DNA of 64,000 nucleotides from Polaribacter sp. L3A8 (lineage in GTDB: Bacteria; Bacteroidota; Bacteroidia; Flavobacteriales; Flavobacteriaceae). The stretch is from the NCBI RefSeq assembly GCF_009796785.1, contig NZ_CP047026.1:868001-932000 (forward strand), given 5' to 3'. The translations under genes and the position numbers were made by a program. Shown piece after piece: positions 54,920 through 63,602 of this stretch. The first letter of the stretch is position 1. Each line of letters opens with the position of its first letter. The notes under the pieces were generated by a model that worked only from the letters and a program-made list of their open reading frames with translations, was not told the DNA's origin and searched no databases.

Positions 54920-56422
54920 TTATTTTTTACAATTTTTGTATTCTTCTATAATTTGATATAAATTCTCTTCAATTTTCACACTAAATGCATCTTGTTTTAT
55001 TTCGTTAGAAAGTGATGTACAACCAGATAAATAGGTTGCTAACTTTTCTGCTAATTTTTCATTAGAGCGGTTATCTATCATAAAGCCTTTCTTTTGCGTA
55101 CTTACTTTTATGACATACTTTTGTTTTTCTACAGGGTCTTGTAGTAGCATACTATTTTTCTCTTTTTTTAAGAGTTTATAGTAATAGGCGTTGTTAAATT
55201 TAAGTGCATTTAAGTTTTGTATTTTTTTAAATGCTTCGCCTTGTGTTTTTAAACCATAAAAGCATTCTGATTTTACGGTATTTAGACAGAAATAATTATT
55301 GTCTTTTGCATTAAAGGTTTTGTAACGTATTTTCCCTTTTTCATTAGCATAACGTACCTGTGCGATCTGTCCGTAATTATCAGGACCATATTCAGGTAGT
55401 TTTTGCCCTGTTTGCTCAATATCCCATTTTTCGAAAAGGATGGAAATATGCCCTTGGTATCTTTCTCCTTTTTCATCTATAAGGTACCCTGGTACTCCAA
55501 TAAGGTTAACACTTCTTTCTTTTGCTAGGTTTAACTTGGCATTATAATGTTTGTTCTTTTTAATTTTTGCCTGATGCTCTAATAGATAACCTTTATATAC
55601 TAGCTCTATAATTAGTTCTTGTAAAAATGCATTGTTGTTTTTACTGTAATAACGGTTTGCTGTATAGGTAAACTGATTATTATCCCATGTAGTTACGATG
55701 TATTTTTTAGAAGCTAACTCTCTGTTTGCTGTATTTAATGTAGCAACTTTTATACCGTCTAAATCGTATACATAAATAGTGGCTTCTTTACCATTATAAC
55801 CAGCACTTCCTAAACCTATTCTGCCTACAATACGCATTTTACCTCTTTGTGTAAAAGTGATGCTTTTATTGGCTTGAACTTGTGGATAGTATTGGTTTCT
55901 TATTTGTATTTCTCGTTGTTTTTTCTCTTTTGCCTCTAACTTAGATTTTACTACGATAGATGTATATTTTTCTTCTAAATCTTTATTGTTGTTTTTAAAG
56001 AAAGTTTTTAAAGCTACCTCATTAAGTCCGTTTGCATTAAATAATTTGTATTTAATAGTTAATAGATGCGTAATAATACGTTCTACTTTAAGTGAGGTTA
56101 TAAGTACTTCGTACTCTACCTGTGCTTTTTTAGTACCGTCTGGTGTTTGTACTTTTAAGAAATGATAAATTTCTTCTGTACCATTATCTTTCCCTGTTAA
56201 ATCTGCATAGAGTAGCTCTTTACCTGCTAAAGAAGTAAATACATAATGGTCTCTGTAAGGAGAAGTTACTTTGGCAATTTCTTTTTTGTCTAAAGAAATA
56301 ATCCCTTTTTTTACTTTTATTTTTTGAGCTTGCCCAGTTTGTACTATAAGGAGTAGTATAGTAATGGTCAATATGTATATTCTCTTTTTCAATGTATTTT
56401 TTTTAGTGTATGGTTTTACCAC
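54920..56422 (-). CDS. Exported protein of unknown function (500 aa)
   Basis: This is one of the few proteins in the operon with a signal peptide (KKRIYILTITILLLIVQTGQAQ). The frame opens with GTG at 56422, but a TTG at 56392 gives MKKRIYIL, a more typical signal start; I cannot decide between them. The mature protein is lysine-rich and mixed alpha/beta, with a charged middle helix (KSKLEAKEKKQREIQIRNQY). No family recognised. Flavobacterial parallels suggest a periplasmic or surface protein. It begins 18 nt after the 218-aa gene ends. Confidence 0.72.
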   Translation of the reverse strand: MVKPYTKKNTLKKRIYILTITILLLIVQTGQAQKIKVKKGIISLDKKEIAKVTSPYRDHYVFTSLAGKELLYADLTGKDNGTEEIYHFLKVQTPDGTKKAQVEYEVLITSLKVERIITHLLTIKYKLFNANGLNEVALKTFFKNNNKDLEEKYTSIVVKSKLEAKEKKQREIQIRNQYYPQVQANKSITFTQRGKMRIVGRIGLGSAGYNGKEATIYVYDLDGIKVATLNTANRELASKKYIVTTWDNNQFTYTANRYYSKNNNAFLQELIIELVYKGYLLEHQAKIKKNKHYNAKLNLAKERSVNLIGVPGYLIDEKGERYQGHISILFEKWDIEQTGQKLPEYGPDNYGQIAQVRYANEKGKIRYKTFNAKDNNYFCLNTVKSECFYGLKTQGEAFKKIQNLNALKFNNAYYYKLLKKEKNSMLLQDPVEKQKYVIKVSTQKKGFMIDNRSNEKLAEKLATYLSGCTSLSNEIKQDAFSVKIEENLYQIIEEYKNCKK

Positions 56423-56440
56423 ATAGATATAGGTTGTTTT

Positions 56441-57097
56441 TTAACTTTTTCTAAATACCCCAATAGCTTCTAATAGTTGTGGGTTGTTTTCTAATGCTAT
56501 GCTTGCCATGGCATAGAAATCTTGCATCCAGTTTGCCATAGTTTGTAAGGCTTGGTCTTTTTGTTTGGTGGCGTCTTGACTTTCACCTACTTCTTTTAAG
56601 TAATTTGCCCTAGCTTGCTGGGTTTCTGTTAGTAATGTTTGTGCTTGGGTTAGCTCTTCTTCTGTTATGTTATAACTGAGTAAGTCTGTTTTTAGGTTTG
56701 TATTTTGGTTTATTTGTGTGTAAAAATGCTGTATGGTCTGTATTTTACTAATGTATATGGTAGGTGTTGTACCCACGAGTTGTAATTGCGCCAATACTTG
56801 TGGTTGACGTTTAAATTTTGCTTTTGCTTTTTTACGGTGCAGGCTGTAGAGGTTAAAAAGTGTTTCTCTTTTTGTTTTAAATGTGTTGAATGCTGCCGTA
56901 GTTTCTTGGTCTTCTTGTTTGTTGAATTGCCAAATGTTTTGAGTACTTGTTAACAAGTTTTTACCTTCTTCTATTTTGGTTGCATCATAACCAAAATTGG
57001 TTATTCGTGTAGCAATTTCTGTTTGTTGCTGACTGTTTTCTATGGCTATATGCCATTGTTCTAATAGTGCTATTTCTGATTTCTTATTCTTTGCCAT
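56441..57097 (-). CDS. Helical protein of unknown function (218 aa)
   Basis: The protein is almost entirely helical, rich in Gln and Thr, with no signal peptide. The C-terminal motif NWMQDFYAMASIALENNPQLLEA occurs, from memory, in a set of uncharacterised Bacteroidota proteins. It might form a helical bundle. It follows the 21-bp repeat array, whose leftward reading leads into its start. Confidence 0.65.
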   Translation of the reverse strand: MAKNKKSEIALLEQWHIAIENSQQQTEIATRITNFGYDATKIEEGKNLLTSTQNIWQFNKQEDQETTAAFNTFKTKRETLFNLYSLHRKKAKAKFKRQPQVLAQLQLVGTTPTIYISKIQTIQHFYTQINQNTNLKTDLLSYNITEEELTQAQTLLTETQQARANYLKEVGESQDATKQKDQALQTMANWMQDFYAMASIALENNPQLLEAIGVFRKS

Positions 57098-57154
57098 TTT
57101 TTTGTTTTTAATAGTGGTGTTTTACCACATAGACACATAGGTTTTTATCTTTTC

Positions 57155-57322
57155 TGGTTTGTTTTGTATTTCTACTTGTTTATTTTGCATTTCTACATAT
57201 TGGTTCTCTATTGTTATGGGTTCATTTTATACTCCTACTAGTTTGTTTTGTATTCTTAGTAGTTGGTTTTACATTCCTACATCTTTGTTTGCCACTCCTA
57301 CTTATTGTTTTGCTATTCCTAC
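57155..57322 (-). repeat. Eight degenerate 21-bp tandem repeats
   Basis: Read leftward, the units follow GTAGGAATACAAAACAAACTA, each exactly 21 nt. In one leftward frame they spell heptads such as VEIQNKP, VEMQNKQ, ITIENQY, LRIQNKL and VGVANKD, interrupted by three stop codons. That is the mark of a decayed coiled-coil coding repeat, or a non-coding repeat derived from one. Confidence 0.75.
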
Positions 57323-57337
57323 GCTTTTTATTTGCCT

Positions 57338-57397
57338 CTATTTTGGAGGAGGTGGAGGAGGAATGATGCCTCTAGTTTGTTGTACTGTTGTTTTCAT
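57338..57397 (-). CDS. Possible 19-aa proline-rich peptide
   Basis: A short leftward frame reads MKTTVQQTRGIIPPPPPPK and stops. It sits 66 nt after the stop of the immunity gene and before the repeat array. The poly-proline end is unusual for random AT-rich sequence. No ribosome binding site is seen and expression is unproven. Confidence 0.2.
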   Translation of the reverse strand: MKTTVQQTRGIIPPPPPPK

Positions 57398-57463
57398 TGC
57401 TTTATTATTTGTTTTTGGTAAGCGCTTATTTTTCTTTATTTTGAATTCTTTTATGCATTTTTA

Positions 57464-57916
57464 TTAATTATAAGGGTCTTCTTCATAGGCCACTAAGCCA
57501 TTAATAAATTCTGTAAAAGAATTGGCTATTTTATAGGGAACCACCGTATCTGGAAAAAACTCAAAAATGGCACCATAATCTTCTTCATCTAAAGACATAC
57601 TGAGAGAACCTGTATGTGTCTTCCCTATTCTAATATGCTGTATTGGAGTTGGAGCGTTGGGGAAATAATAACCAAGCCCTCTGCTATTTGCATATTGAAG
57701 TTCATCCCCTCCATATTTTAAAGGGAGAAATTTAAAAAATTCAATTTCATCTTCTAAAGGCTCAAAATAGACCGTTAAATTTACATCTGCCCCCCCTCCA
57801 TTATATTTTAGTAAATGTTGCTTGTATGCCTCCGGTAAGGTTGCGCCTATAAAAGTTTCAAAGGCATCTATATCCGTTTGTTCTATGAGTTCTTCTTTTG
57901 CTATAAATTGTATCAT
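57464..57916 (-). CDS. SUKH (SMI1/KNR4) family immunity protein
   Basis: This 150-aa acidic protein has the SUKH pattern: AFETFIGATLPEAYKQHLLKYNGGG, then YFEPLEDEIEFFKFLPL and a late FTEFINGLVAYEEDP. SUKH proteins bind and neutralise nuclease toxins of polymorphic toxin systems. It starts 22 nt after the stop of the WHH nuclease toxin gene, the usual toxin-then-immunity order. It most likely protects the producer from that toxin. Confidence 0.88.
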   Translation of the reverse strand: MIQFIAKEELIEQTDIDAFETFIGATLPEAYKQHLLKYNGGGADVNLTVYFEPLEDEIEFFKFLPLKYGGDELQYANSRGLGYYFPNAPTPIQHIRIGKTHTGSLSMSLDEEDYGAIFEFFPDTVVPYKIANSFTEFINGLVAYEEDPYN

Positions 57917-57938
57917 ACTTATTTGTTTTTAATTACTA

Positions 57939-60900
57939 TTACCTTTTACCTGTTAAGCCTAATATCTTTCTAATTTGTGCATTACTACCTGTATGTGAAA
58001 GCTTCTCATGAATTTCACCTCTTGATAGTTGAAAGCTACTTTTTAGGCTTGCATCTAAATCATCTAGATGATGCCAAGTCAAATCAAGCTCACTTATTAG
58101 GGCTTTACCAATATTTGGATTCACTCCCATTGCCAACCAACAGTTTTTAAAATCTGTATCTCTAAAACTGGTTACATTTACCTTTACAGTAGCATTATTA
58201 CCGTCTAAAATAGTAAGAATGCGGTTGTATTCTGTTTCGGTTAACCCTTTTATTGTTGGTGGTGGGGTAAACTTAATTGTTTTACCATTACCTAAGCGCC
58301 CATTAGGTAACTTGCTTGTGTTTGCCAAATCTACACAAATGCCTGCTGCCCCAGGGTATGGTGGATCTGCTGTTACTTTAAACTCTCTTGGTACGTCGTC
58401 TACCTCTATAGTTTTGTTAGTGGTAAACGCAAAACTTTCACCTAATAAAGAAGTGTTTGCAGTTTTTATTAAATCTATTCGCTCAACTTCTGTCTTAATC
58501 ATAAAATCTACATACGCCTCTATATCTTCTATATGATTTGGGTTAAATGCCTTAAAAAGAATGTCTTCGTCTTTTAAAGCAGTTAATTGGTCAGGATTGT
58601 CTCTTACTACCGCAAAGTGTTTTCCTTTTTTTACTCTTTGTATTTTAATAGGAGGGCTAATATGCCCTTTATTTATAACGTCTAAAAAATCGTTAAACAA
58701 TTTTTGGTTGGTGAGTACTAATAAGGAAGCGGTATCGTCATCAATGCCTTTTATGTGAAACTGTTTCCAACGGTCTATAAGCAGTCCATCATTGGCTTTT
58801 AGTAGGGTTAGTATCTCTTCTGACTTGTCTGCAAATTTTACTTTAAATGCGTATTTTTCTGATTCTGAAAGATTGTTAATTAGTGCTTTAATATCATCTG
58901 TAGCTTCTACTAGAAAATCATTTATAAAATCATCTAATTGTTTTATCTCTAAGTCATTTAAATCAGCTTTACGAATAATATATTCTGTATTACTTATAAC
59001 ATTCTCAGGAAAAGGGTTCGTTGGTGGCAGTACATCATTAAGTTCTTTGGTTGCTTTTCTAAAAAATCGACTGGCAATAACATCTCCAGACAGGGTAAGC
59101 ATTTCTAAGGCAAATAAGAATTTTTCTATGGCTTGACAACGCTGATATGCAGCATACTCTGCACTACCAGGTAATGGAGGTATACCACTACAATCATTAT
59201 AAACGCTACACCCCCCGTTTGATATTTTATACAATGCACTTGCGGCTCCTGAGAGAAAATCGACTAAAGCTATTCCGCCTAAAACCAATGATTTTCTGGT
59301 GAGATTAAATATTGCATTAAAATCTGGTACAGGTAAACGAAGACCTCTTATAGCTATTTTTGTAGAATTTGCCATTAAAGATCTGGCAACACCCCAGCCA
59401 CCTAAGGCTATTGAGGCTACATCTAAAGCTAAAAACAGAGATTCTTCACCGTCTTTTTTATCTCCCAAGTCGTCTATATATTTAAGATAAAAAATAGGTA
59501 GGTTGTTAGAAGATTCTAAATCGCAGACATTGCTAATAGTACCGTTTGCTAGTTTTTCATAATCGCCACGACTAACAGGTATTTTTGCAGGAAGGTCGTT
59601 ATCGTTCATATGAGAAACACCTACTGGTTGGAAAATGTCATACTGTCCAAATGGGACAAATGGACGAATGGAGCTGTAAGGAACATCTTTCCTAATTAGA
59701 AAAGGAATCATGTTTTCAGCGGTATCACTATATTTTACTTGAATCTTTTTTCTTACAATAATAAAGTTCATGTTATCTACATACCATAAAAGTTTTTTTT
59801 CAGACTCATAAGGTACTATATAAGGTGCAGCATCTGGATCTACTGTTTTAGATTCTTTAATATTTGTTAGAGCATTATAATTGGTATAATTGTAGGGTAT
59901 TTTATCACTACCGTGGTCATAAACAGATTCTGGGTTGTATTTACTTAAGAGCCATAAATCATATACAGCTTTGATAAATTGACCTTTTGCGCCCCTACCA
60001 TCTTCAAAGACTACATCAAAGTTAATACTACTCTCTAATAATTCATAAACTGTTTTTGATTTGTCTGTATCTTTAATTTTGCTTAAATTATTAAGCAAAT
60101 CCATAAACTTATTAATATCATTATAGTCAACAACCCCCTGATCATCATATCTAATAATAGACTGTATTATTTTTACAACTAACTCTTCTTCTGTTAATTT
60201 GTATTCTAGCGGAGTAGGTAACCAACGCCTAGAAACATAAAAATTACTGAGAAGCAGGCTTAAAAGCGCTATTTTTTCATCATAAAGCAATTCTCTTAAA
60301 CTAGCTGGTGTAAAGAGCCCAAATATTCTAGTTAGTATGTCTTCTTTATCTTCTAATATAGTATTAACCCAGGTTCTTCCTTTTACCCAAGTGTTAAACT
60401 CTACTAACCTAGAACGAAGTTTTATGAAATAGTTAAAATCGAAATAGGTATCATATAAACTAATATCATATACGTTACCTATGTTATTAATAATTTCAAA
60501 ATGTTTGTCAAAAATAAACTTTAGGTTGTATCCATTAGGTCCTGTTTTTTGCACAAAATCAGCATCACTAAATATTTCATTAAAGAGAAAAACAACATTT
60601 TCTATAACGTCTATTTGCCTCTCGCCAATAAATCGACTTCCATCATCATTTATCTTAAACTTTCTAGTTATTACACTGTCTAAATACCATTTTATATCTG
60701 TATTCGCAAAATCTATTAAAATTGGCTTGATACCTAAATTATGATTTGAAAATCTCTCTAAAAAAGTATTATTACTTATTGTTTGCTCAGAAATATTATC
60801 TCCTTCGTCATTTACGGCATAGTCTAACTTATCTTTAACTTCTTCATATAGAGAAGCATTGACTTCTGGATCTGGAAATTCAAACCATTTTACGGATATC

Positions 60901-61376
60901 TTAATCTTATCATCTTCACCTACACCATTGTTTTGAATTTCTCTTTTTACAAAATGAATTCTATCGCCTGGTTTAGGTTTACTTCTAAGTACATGTCTAG
61001 AAACAATATTTGCCTCTTTAAAGTCATAAATTTTATAAAAGCGTATACTCGTATCGTTGGTAGTAGCAACTACTTTGGCGTTATTAGAAACTTTATATTT
61101 TTTTCCTAAATCACCAATATCTATATATCCTTTAAATTTTTTTGAATCAGCACCAAATGCAGCAAGGTAATTATTAAGAATGCCTAGTCTACCCGTTTTT
61201 TCATAAAAAACGTAATTGAAATTTCTTGGGTCAAATTCATCATTTAGTGAAAATAGAAGGTCTTTAAAATCAGAGTCAGTATAACTACTTAAATTTAACA
61301 CACCAATATCTTTAAATATTTTGCTAAAACGAGTATCAATATAATTACCATCAACTGTTACAATAAAATGAGCCAT
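57939..61376 (-). CDS. Polymorphic toxin with C-terminal WHH nuclease domain
   Basis: This 1145-aa protein ends in a WHH-type HNH/endonuclease VII domain: LTWHHLDDLDASLKSSFQL at about residues 1102-1120, then SRGEIHEKLSHTGSNAQI. The WHH dyad and the later H...SH.GS are the family signature, and nucleic-acid cleavage is expected. The first 640 residues are an unrecognised helical region. About 650-780 is hydrophobic and glycine-rich with a Cys-containing loop (GGCSVYNDCSG), perhaps a translocation or cargo-packing segment. There is no signal peptide or type IX signal, so delivery must use another route. The SUKH immunity gene follows immediately. Confidence 0.85.
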   Translation of the reverse strand: MAHFIVTVDGNYIDTRFSKIFKDIGVLNLSSYTDSDFKDLLFSLNDEFDPRNFNYVFYEKTGRLGILNNYLAAFGADSKKFKGYIDIGDLGKKYKVSNNAKVVATTNDTSIRFYKIYDFKEANIVSRHVLRSKPKPGDRIHFVKREIQNNGVGEDDKIKISVKWFEFPDPEVNASLYEEVKDKLDYAVNDEGDNISEQTISNNTFLERFSNHNLGIKPILIDFANTDIKWYLDSVITRKFKINDDGSRFIGERQIDVIENVVFLFNEIFSDADFVQKTGPNGYNLKFIFDKHFEIINNIGNVYDISLYDTYFDFNYFIKLRSRLVEFNTWVKGRTWVNTILEDKEDILTRIFGLFTPASLRELLYDEKIALLSLLLSNFYVSRRWLPTPLEYKLTEEELVVKIIQSIIRYDDQGVVDYNDINKFMDLLNNLSKIKDTDKSKTVYELLESSINFDVVFEDGRGAKGQFIKAVYDLWLLSKYNPESVYDHGSDKIPYNYTNYNALTNIKESKTVDPDAAPYIVPYESEKKLLWYVDNMNFIIVRKKIQVKYSDTAENMIPFLIRKDVPYSSIRPFVPFGQYDIFQPVGVSHMNDNDLPAKIPVSRGDYEKLANGTISNVCDLESSNNLPIFYLKYIDDLGDKKDGEESLFLALDVASIALGGWGVARSLMANSTKIAIRGLRLPVPDFNAIFNLTRKSLVLGGIALVDFLSGAASALYKISNGGCSVYNDCSGIPPLPGSAEYAAYQRCQAIEKFLFALEMLTLSGDVIASRFFRKATKELNDVLPPTNPFPENVISNTEYIIRKADLNDLEIKQLDDFINDFLVEATDDIKALINNLSESEKYAFKVKFADKSEEILTLLKANDGLLIDRWKQFHIKGIDDDTASLLVLTNQKLFNDFLDVINKGHISPPIKIQRVKKGKHFAVVRDNPDQLTALKDEDILFKAFNPNHIEDIEAYVDFMIKTEVERIDLIKTANTSLLGESFAFTTNKTIEVDDVPREFKVTADPPYPGAAGICVDLANTSKLPNGRLGNGKTIKFTPPPTIKGLTETEYNRILTILDGNNATVKVNVTSFRDTDFKNCWLAMGVNPNIGKALISELDLTWHHLDDLDASLKSSFQLSRGEIHEKLSHTGSNAQIRKILGLTGKR

Positions 61377-61380
61377 TTTT

Positions 61381-63585
61381 TTAATTAATTAGGTTTATAT
61401 AATATTCGCTTTCGTAATTTTGAGGCACATACTTTGCGTATTCATTAGAAGCATAAGCGCACCCATCTAAGGTATATATTAATAATTCCTCGTTAGGTTC
61501 ATGTGTTTTTAGATTTCCATCAGTATCTTCACCTAGAACGTTAAGAGCATATTGCTTATACTTTATTCCGTCATCGGTTATATGATAATAATCTTCTCTA
61601 GTATTCTTGTTTTTAAAGAATATTTTGGCATTGTTCAATGTATTGTCATTAACAAGGTTTTCTAATTTTACCAACTGGTCTTTGGTTAACCCCAATATTT
61701 TTTTTGTTGGTGTATCATTTGCATTTGTCTTAAGTAATAAACCAATGATTTCTTTTCTAAATACATTAAAAGCCATAAAACTTAGGAAATAAGGAAGCTT
61801 AGGGTTATAGTTCTCACCTTGTTGTTGATTATGAAACATTTGGGTTACCACATCTATATTGGTAGTACTCTTTTTAGAAATTACTGGGTTGCTTATTTTT
61901 ATTTCAGACAACAATGTTTCAAAAGTTACTCTATTTAAATAAGTATTCTCGTTTACAGTTTGTATTCTGTCTTCTATTTTTTTCGTTTTAATAACTCCAA
62001 TATCATTACTCCCTGTATTATTAGGGAAATTGATAATTTGTAGTTTTTCGTCTACAATGGTGGGTAATTGGTTTTCATTTTCTTTGGTGTTTGCAATTTT
62101 AGTATCTAGCAAACCAAACATATCGTCTATGTCTTTTATGAATAGGTTTATGGGTGCTGCATCTGGGGTGTCTGCTGGCACGTAGTTTTCTATGTAGAGT
62201 TGTTTTGTTTCTACAATCATATTAATGTAAGATGCTATTGGGTTGCCTGTTATGGCATCTATACTAAACACAATGGATTGGGTAAAATTGGTATCTACAG
62301 GATTGGCAGGGTCTTCTGAAGGTGTTTGTAACAAATTGTTGTTTCGTACAAAATTTTCTTCGTGTGCAGAAGCTACTCTTCCGTTTTGCACATACAAAGC
62401 TGCATTGGTATTGTTGTCTGTGGTTAGTTGTAATGCTAATGCCGTATTTTCTGCTGGATCACTCACTTGAGGTGTAAACTCATGAATAGGCCAGTTGAAC
62501 GTACCAAAAGTAGTATTGTTTAGGGTAGCATCTGTACTATTGCCTATATTAATATCGTTAGCATCCGTTTCTGAAACATTGTAATTCTTGTAGAAATTAT
62601 AAGAACGTTGGCGGTTTGCTTGGATGTATAAGTAGGTTTTATTTTTGGAATGGAAGCCATTGATCATTCCAAAAATATCTTCTTTAGATGTTATTGGAGT
62701 TTCGGTATCTTCTGCTAGGTATAATTTTCCTGCTCCGTTGGCGTGCAAGCCATAAAAAGCTGCAAGATCCATAAAGTTTACTGCGTTTTCTTTAAAAACT
62801 CTTTTTTGATATTCATTGGTTATTGCAGAGGCATCTAAGCTATAACTTGCTGCTCTTGCATAGGCGAGATTTAGTTGAAAAGGGTTTGTGTCATTTTCTA
62901 TATGGTAATCTCCTGTATTTAAAAAAATATCTATACCTATTGTGCTGTCTGCTTTCCCTAAATGCGTACCTCTTGGTATTGTTGGTAGCTCGAATGCTTT
63001 CGAGTCTTCTTCAGTAGGGGTAATTTTATAAAAATAGTTGTCTATTAAATCTGTTTCTACTTGCGGTGCTGTACCTGGGAAGCCGATAAGATCTGGTGTA
63101 AAGTCTGGTACGGGTAGTTCTATTTTGGTGAAAAAACTTTTAAATTCTTTGTTTATATGTTTTACAAAACCAGATCCTAGAATATCTGACCCTGCAATAA
63201 TGCCATCATTGCTATTTATAAAATCTTCTTTACGTAAACCTCTGTATATTATGTATTTTATATTAAGACCTTTAATTGGTTGTTGAAACGGTTTTAATAC
63301 AAGGTTTACTTTAGTTGTGCTTTCTGTTTGAGTAGCACTATCTGTGTGTGGTTGCAAAAGAACCGTTCCTTTGCAAAGTAAGTATACATCTTTAACTCCG
63401 CTAAATGAAACCTGATTTGTAGTACGAAACTCGGTTTCTGAAATAGCACCAAAACGTTGTGCATCTATTTGCGTAAAAGCATTATCTTGTAAGAAGAAAT
63501 GCGACTTTGGTTGTAATATTGGCATTACATTTAACCCTTTGTTAGAGGTGGTTAAATTTTGGTATTGATTACTAGTTTCTGGCAT
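61381..63585 (-). CDS. 734-aa protein of unknown function
   Basis: No signal peptide or membrane segment. The N-terminal part is beta-rich (VYLLCKGTVLLQPHTD, KVNLVLKPFQQPIKGLNIKYIIYRGL) and suggests a structural module. The C-terminal half is helical. It contains LGLTKDQLVKLENLV and ends in YYINLIN. The stop codon lies 4 nt before the start of the toxin gene, so the two are translated together. It may load or dock the toxin. No family recognised. Confidence 0.72.
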   Translation of the reverse strand: MPETSNQYQNLTTSNKGLNVMPILQPKSHFFLQDNAFTQIDAQRFGAISETEFRTTNQVSFSGVKDVYLLCKGTVLLQPHTDSATQTESTTKVNLVLKPFQQPIKGLNIKYIIYRGLRKEDFINSNDGIIAGSDILGSGFVKHINKEFKSFFTKIELPVPDFTPDLIGFPGTAPQVETDLIDNYFYKITPTEEDSKAFELPTIPRGTHLGKADSTIGIDIFLNTGDYHIENDTNPFQLNLAYARAASYSLDASAITNEYQKRVFKENAVNFMDLAAFYGLHANGAGKLYLAEDTETPITSKEDIFGMINGFHSKNKTYLYIQANRQRSYNFYKNYNVSETDANDINIGNSTDATLNNTTFGTFNWPIHEFTPQVSDPAENTALALQLTTDNNTNAALYVQNGRVASAHEENFVRNNNLLQTPSEDPANPVDTNFTQSIVFSIDAITGNPIASYINMIVETKQLYIENYVPADTPDAAPINLFIKDIDDMFGLLDTKIANTKENENQLPTIVDEKLQIINFPNNTGSNDIGVIKTKKIEDRIQTVNENTYLNRVTFETLLSEIKISNPVISKKSTTNIDVVTQMFHNQQQGENYNPKLPYFLSFMAFNVFRKEIIGLLLKTNANDTPTKKILGLTKDQLVKLENLVNDNTLNNAKIFFKNKNTREDYYHITDDGIKYKQYALNVLGEDTDGNLKTHEPNEELLIYTLDGCAYASNEYAKYVPQNYESEYYINLIN

Positions 63586-63602
63586 TGTTTTCTTTTTAAA
63601 TA

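Larger units (their letters stand above)
57098..57463. other. Gap holding a degenerate 21-bp repeat array
   Basis: This 366-bp stretch interrupts an otherwise tight operon. It holds eight 21-bp units (57155-57322), a poly-proline mini-frame (57338-57397, leftward) and a leader element (57117-57142). The leader element, read leftward as CTATGTGGTAAAAC, is repeated before the 500-aa gene at about 56414-56427. A rightward frame spanning 57159-57467 is just the low-complexity complement of the repeats. Confidence 0.65.

Noticed and set aside
57159..57467. Rightward 102-codon frame rich in F, C and S
   Set aside because: It is the complement of the 21-bp repeat array plus flanks, with low-complexity composition, and lies opposite to the operon.
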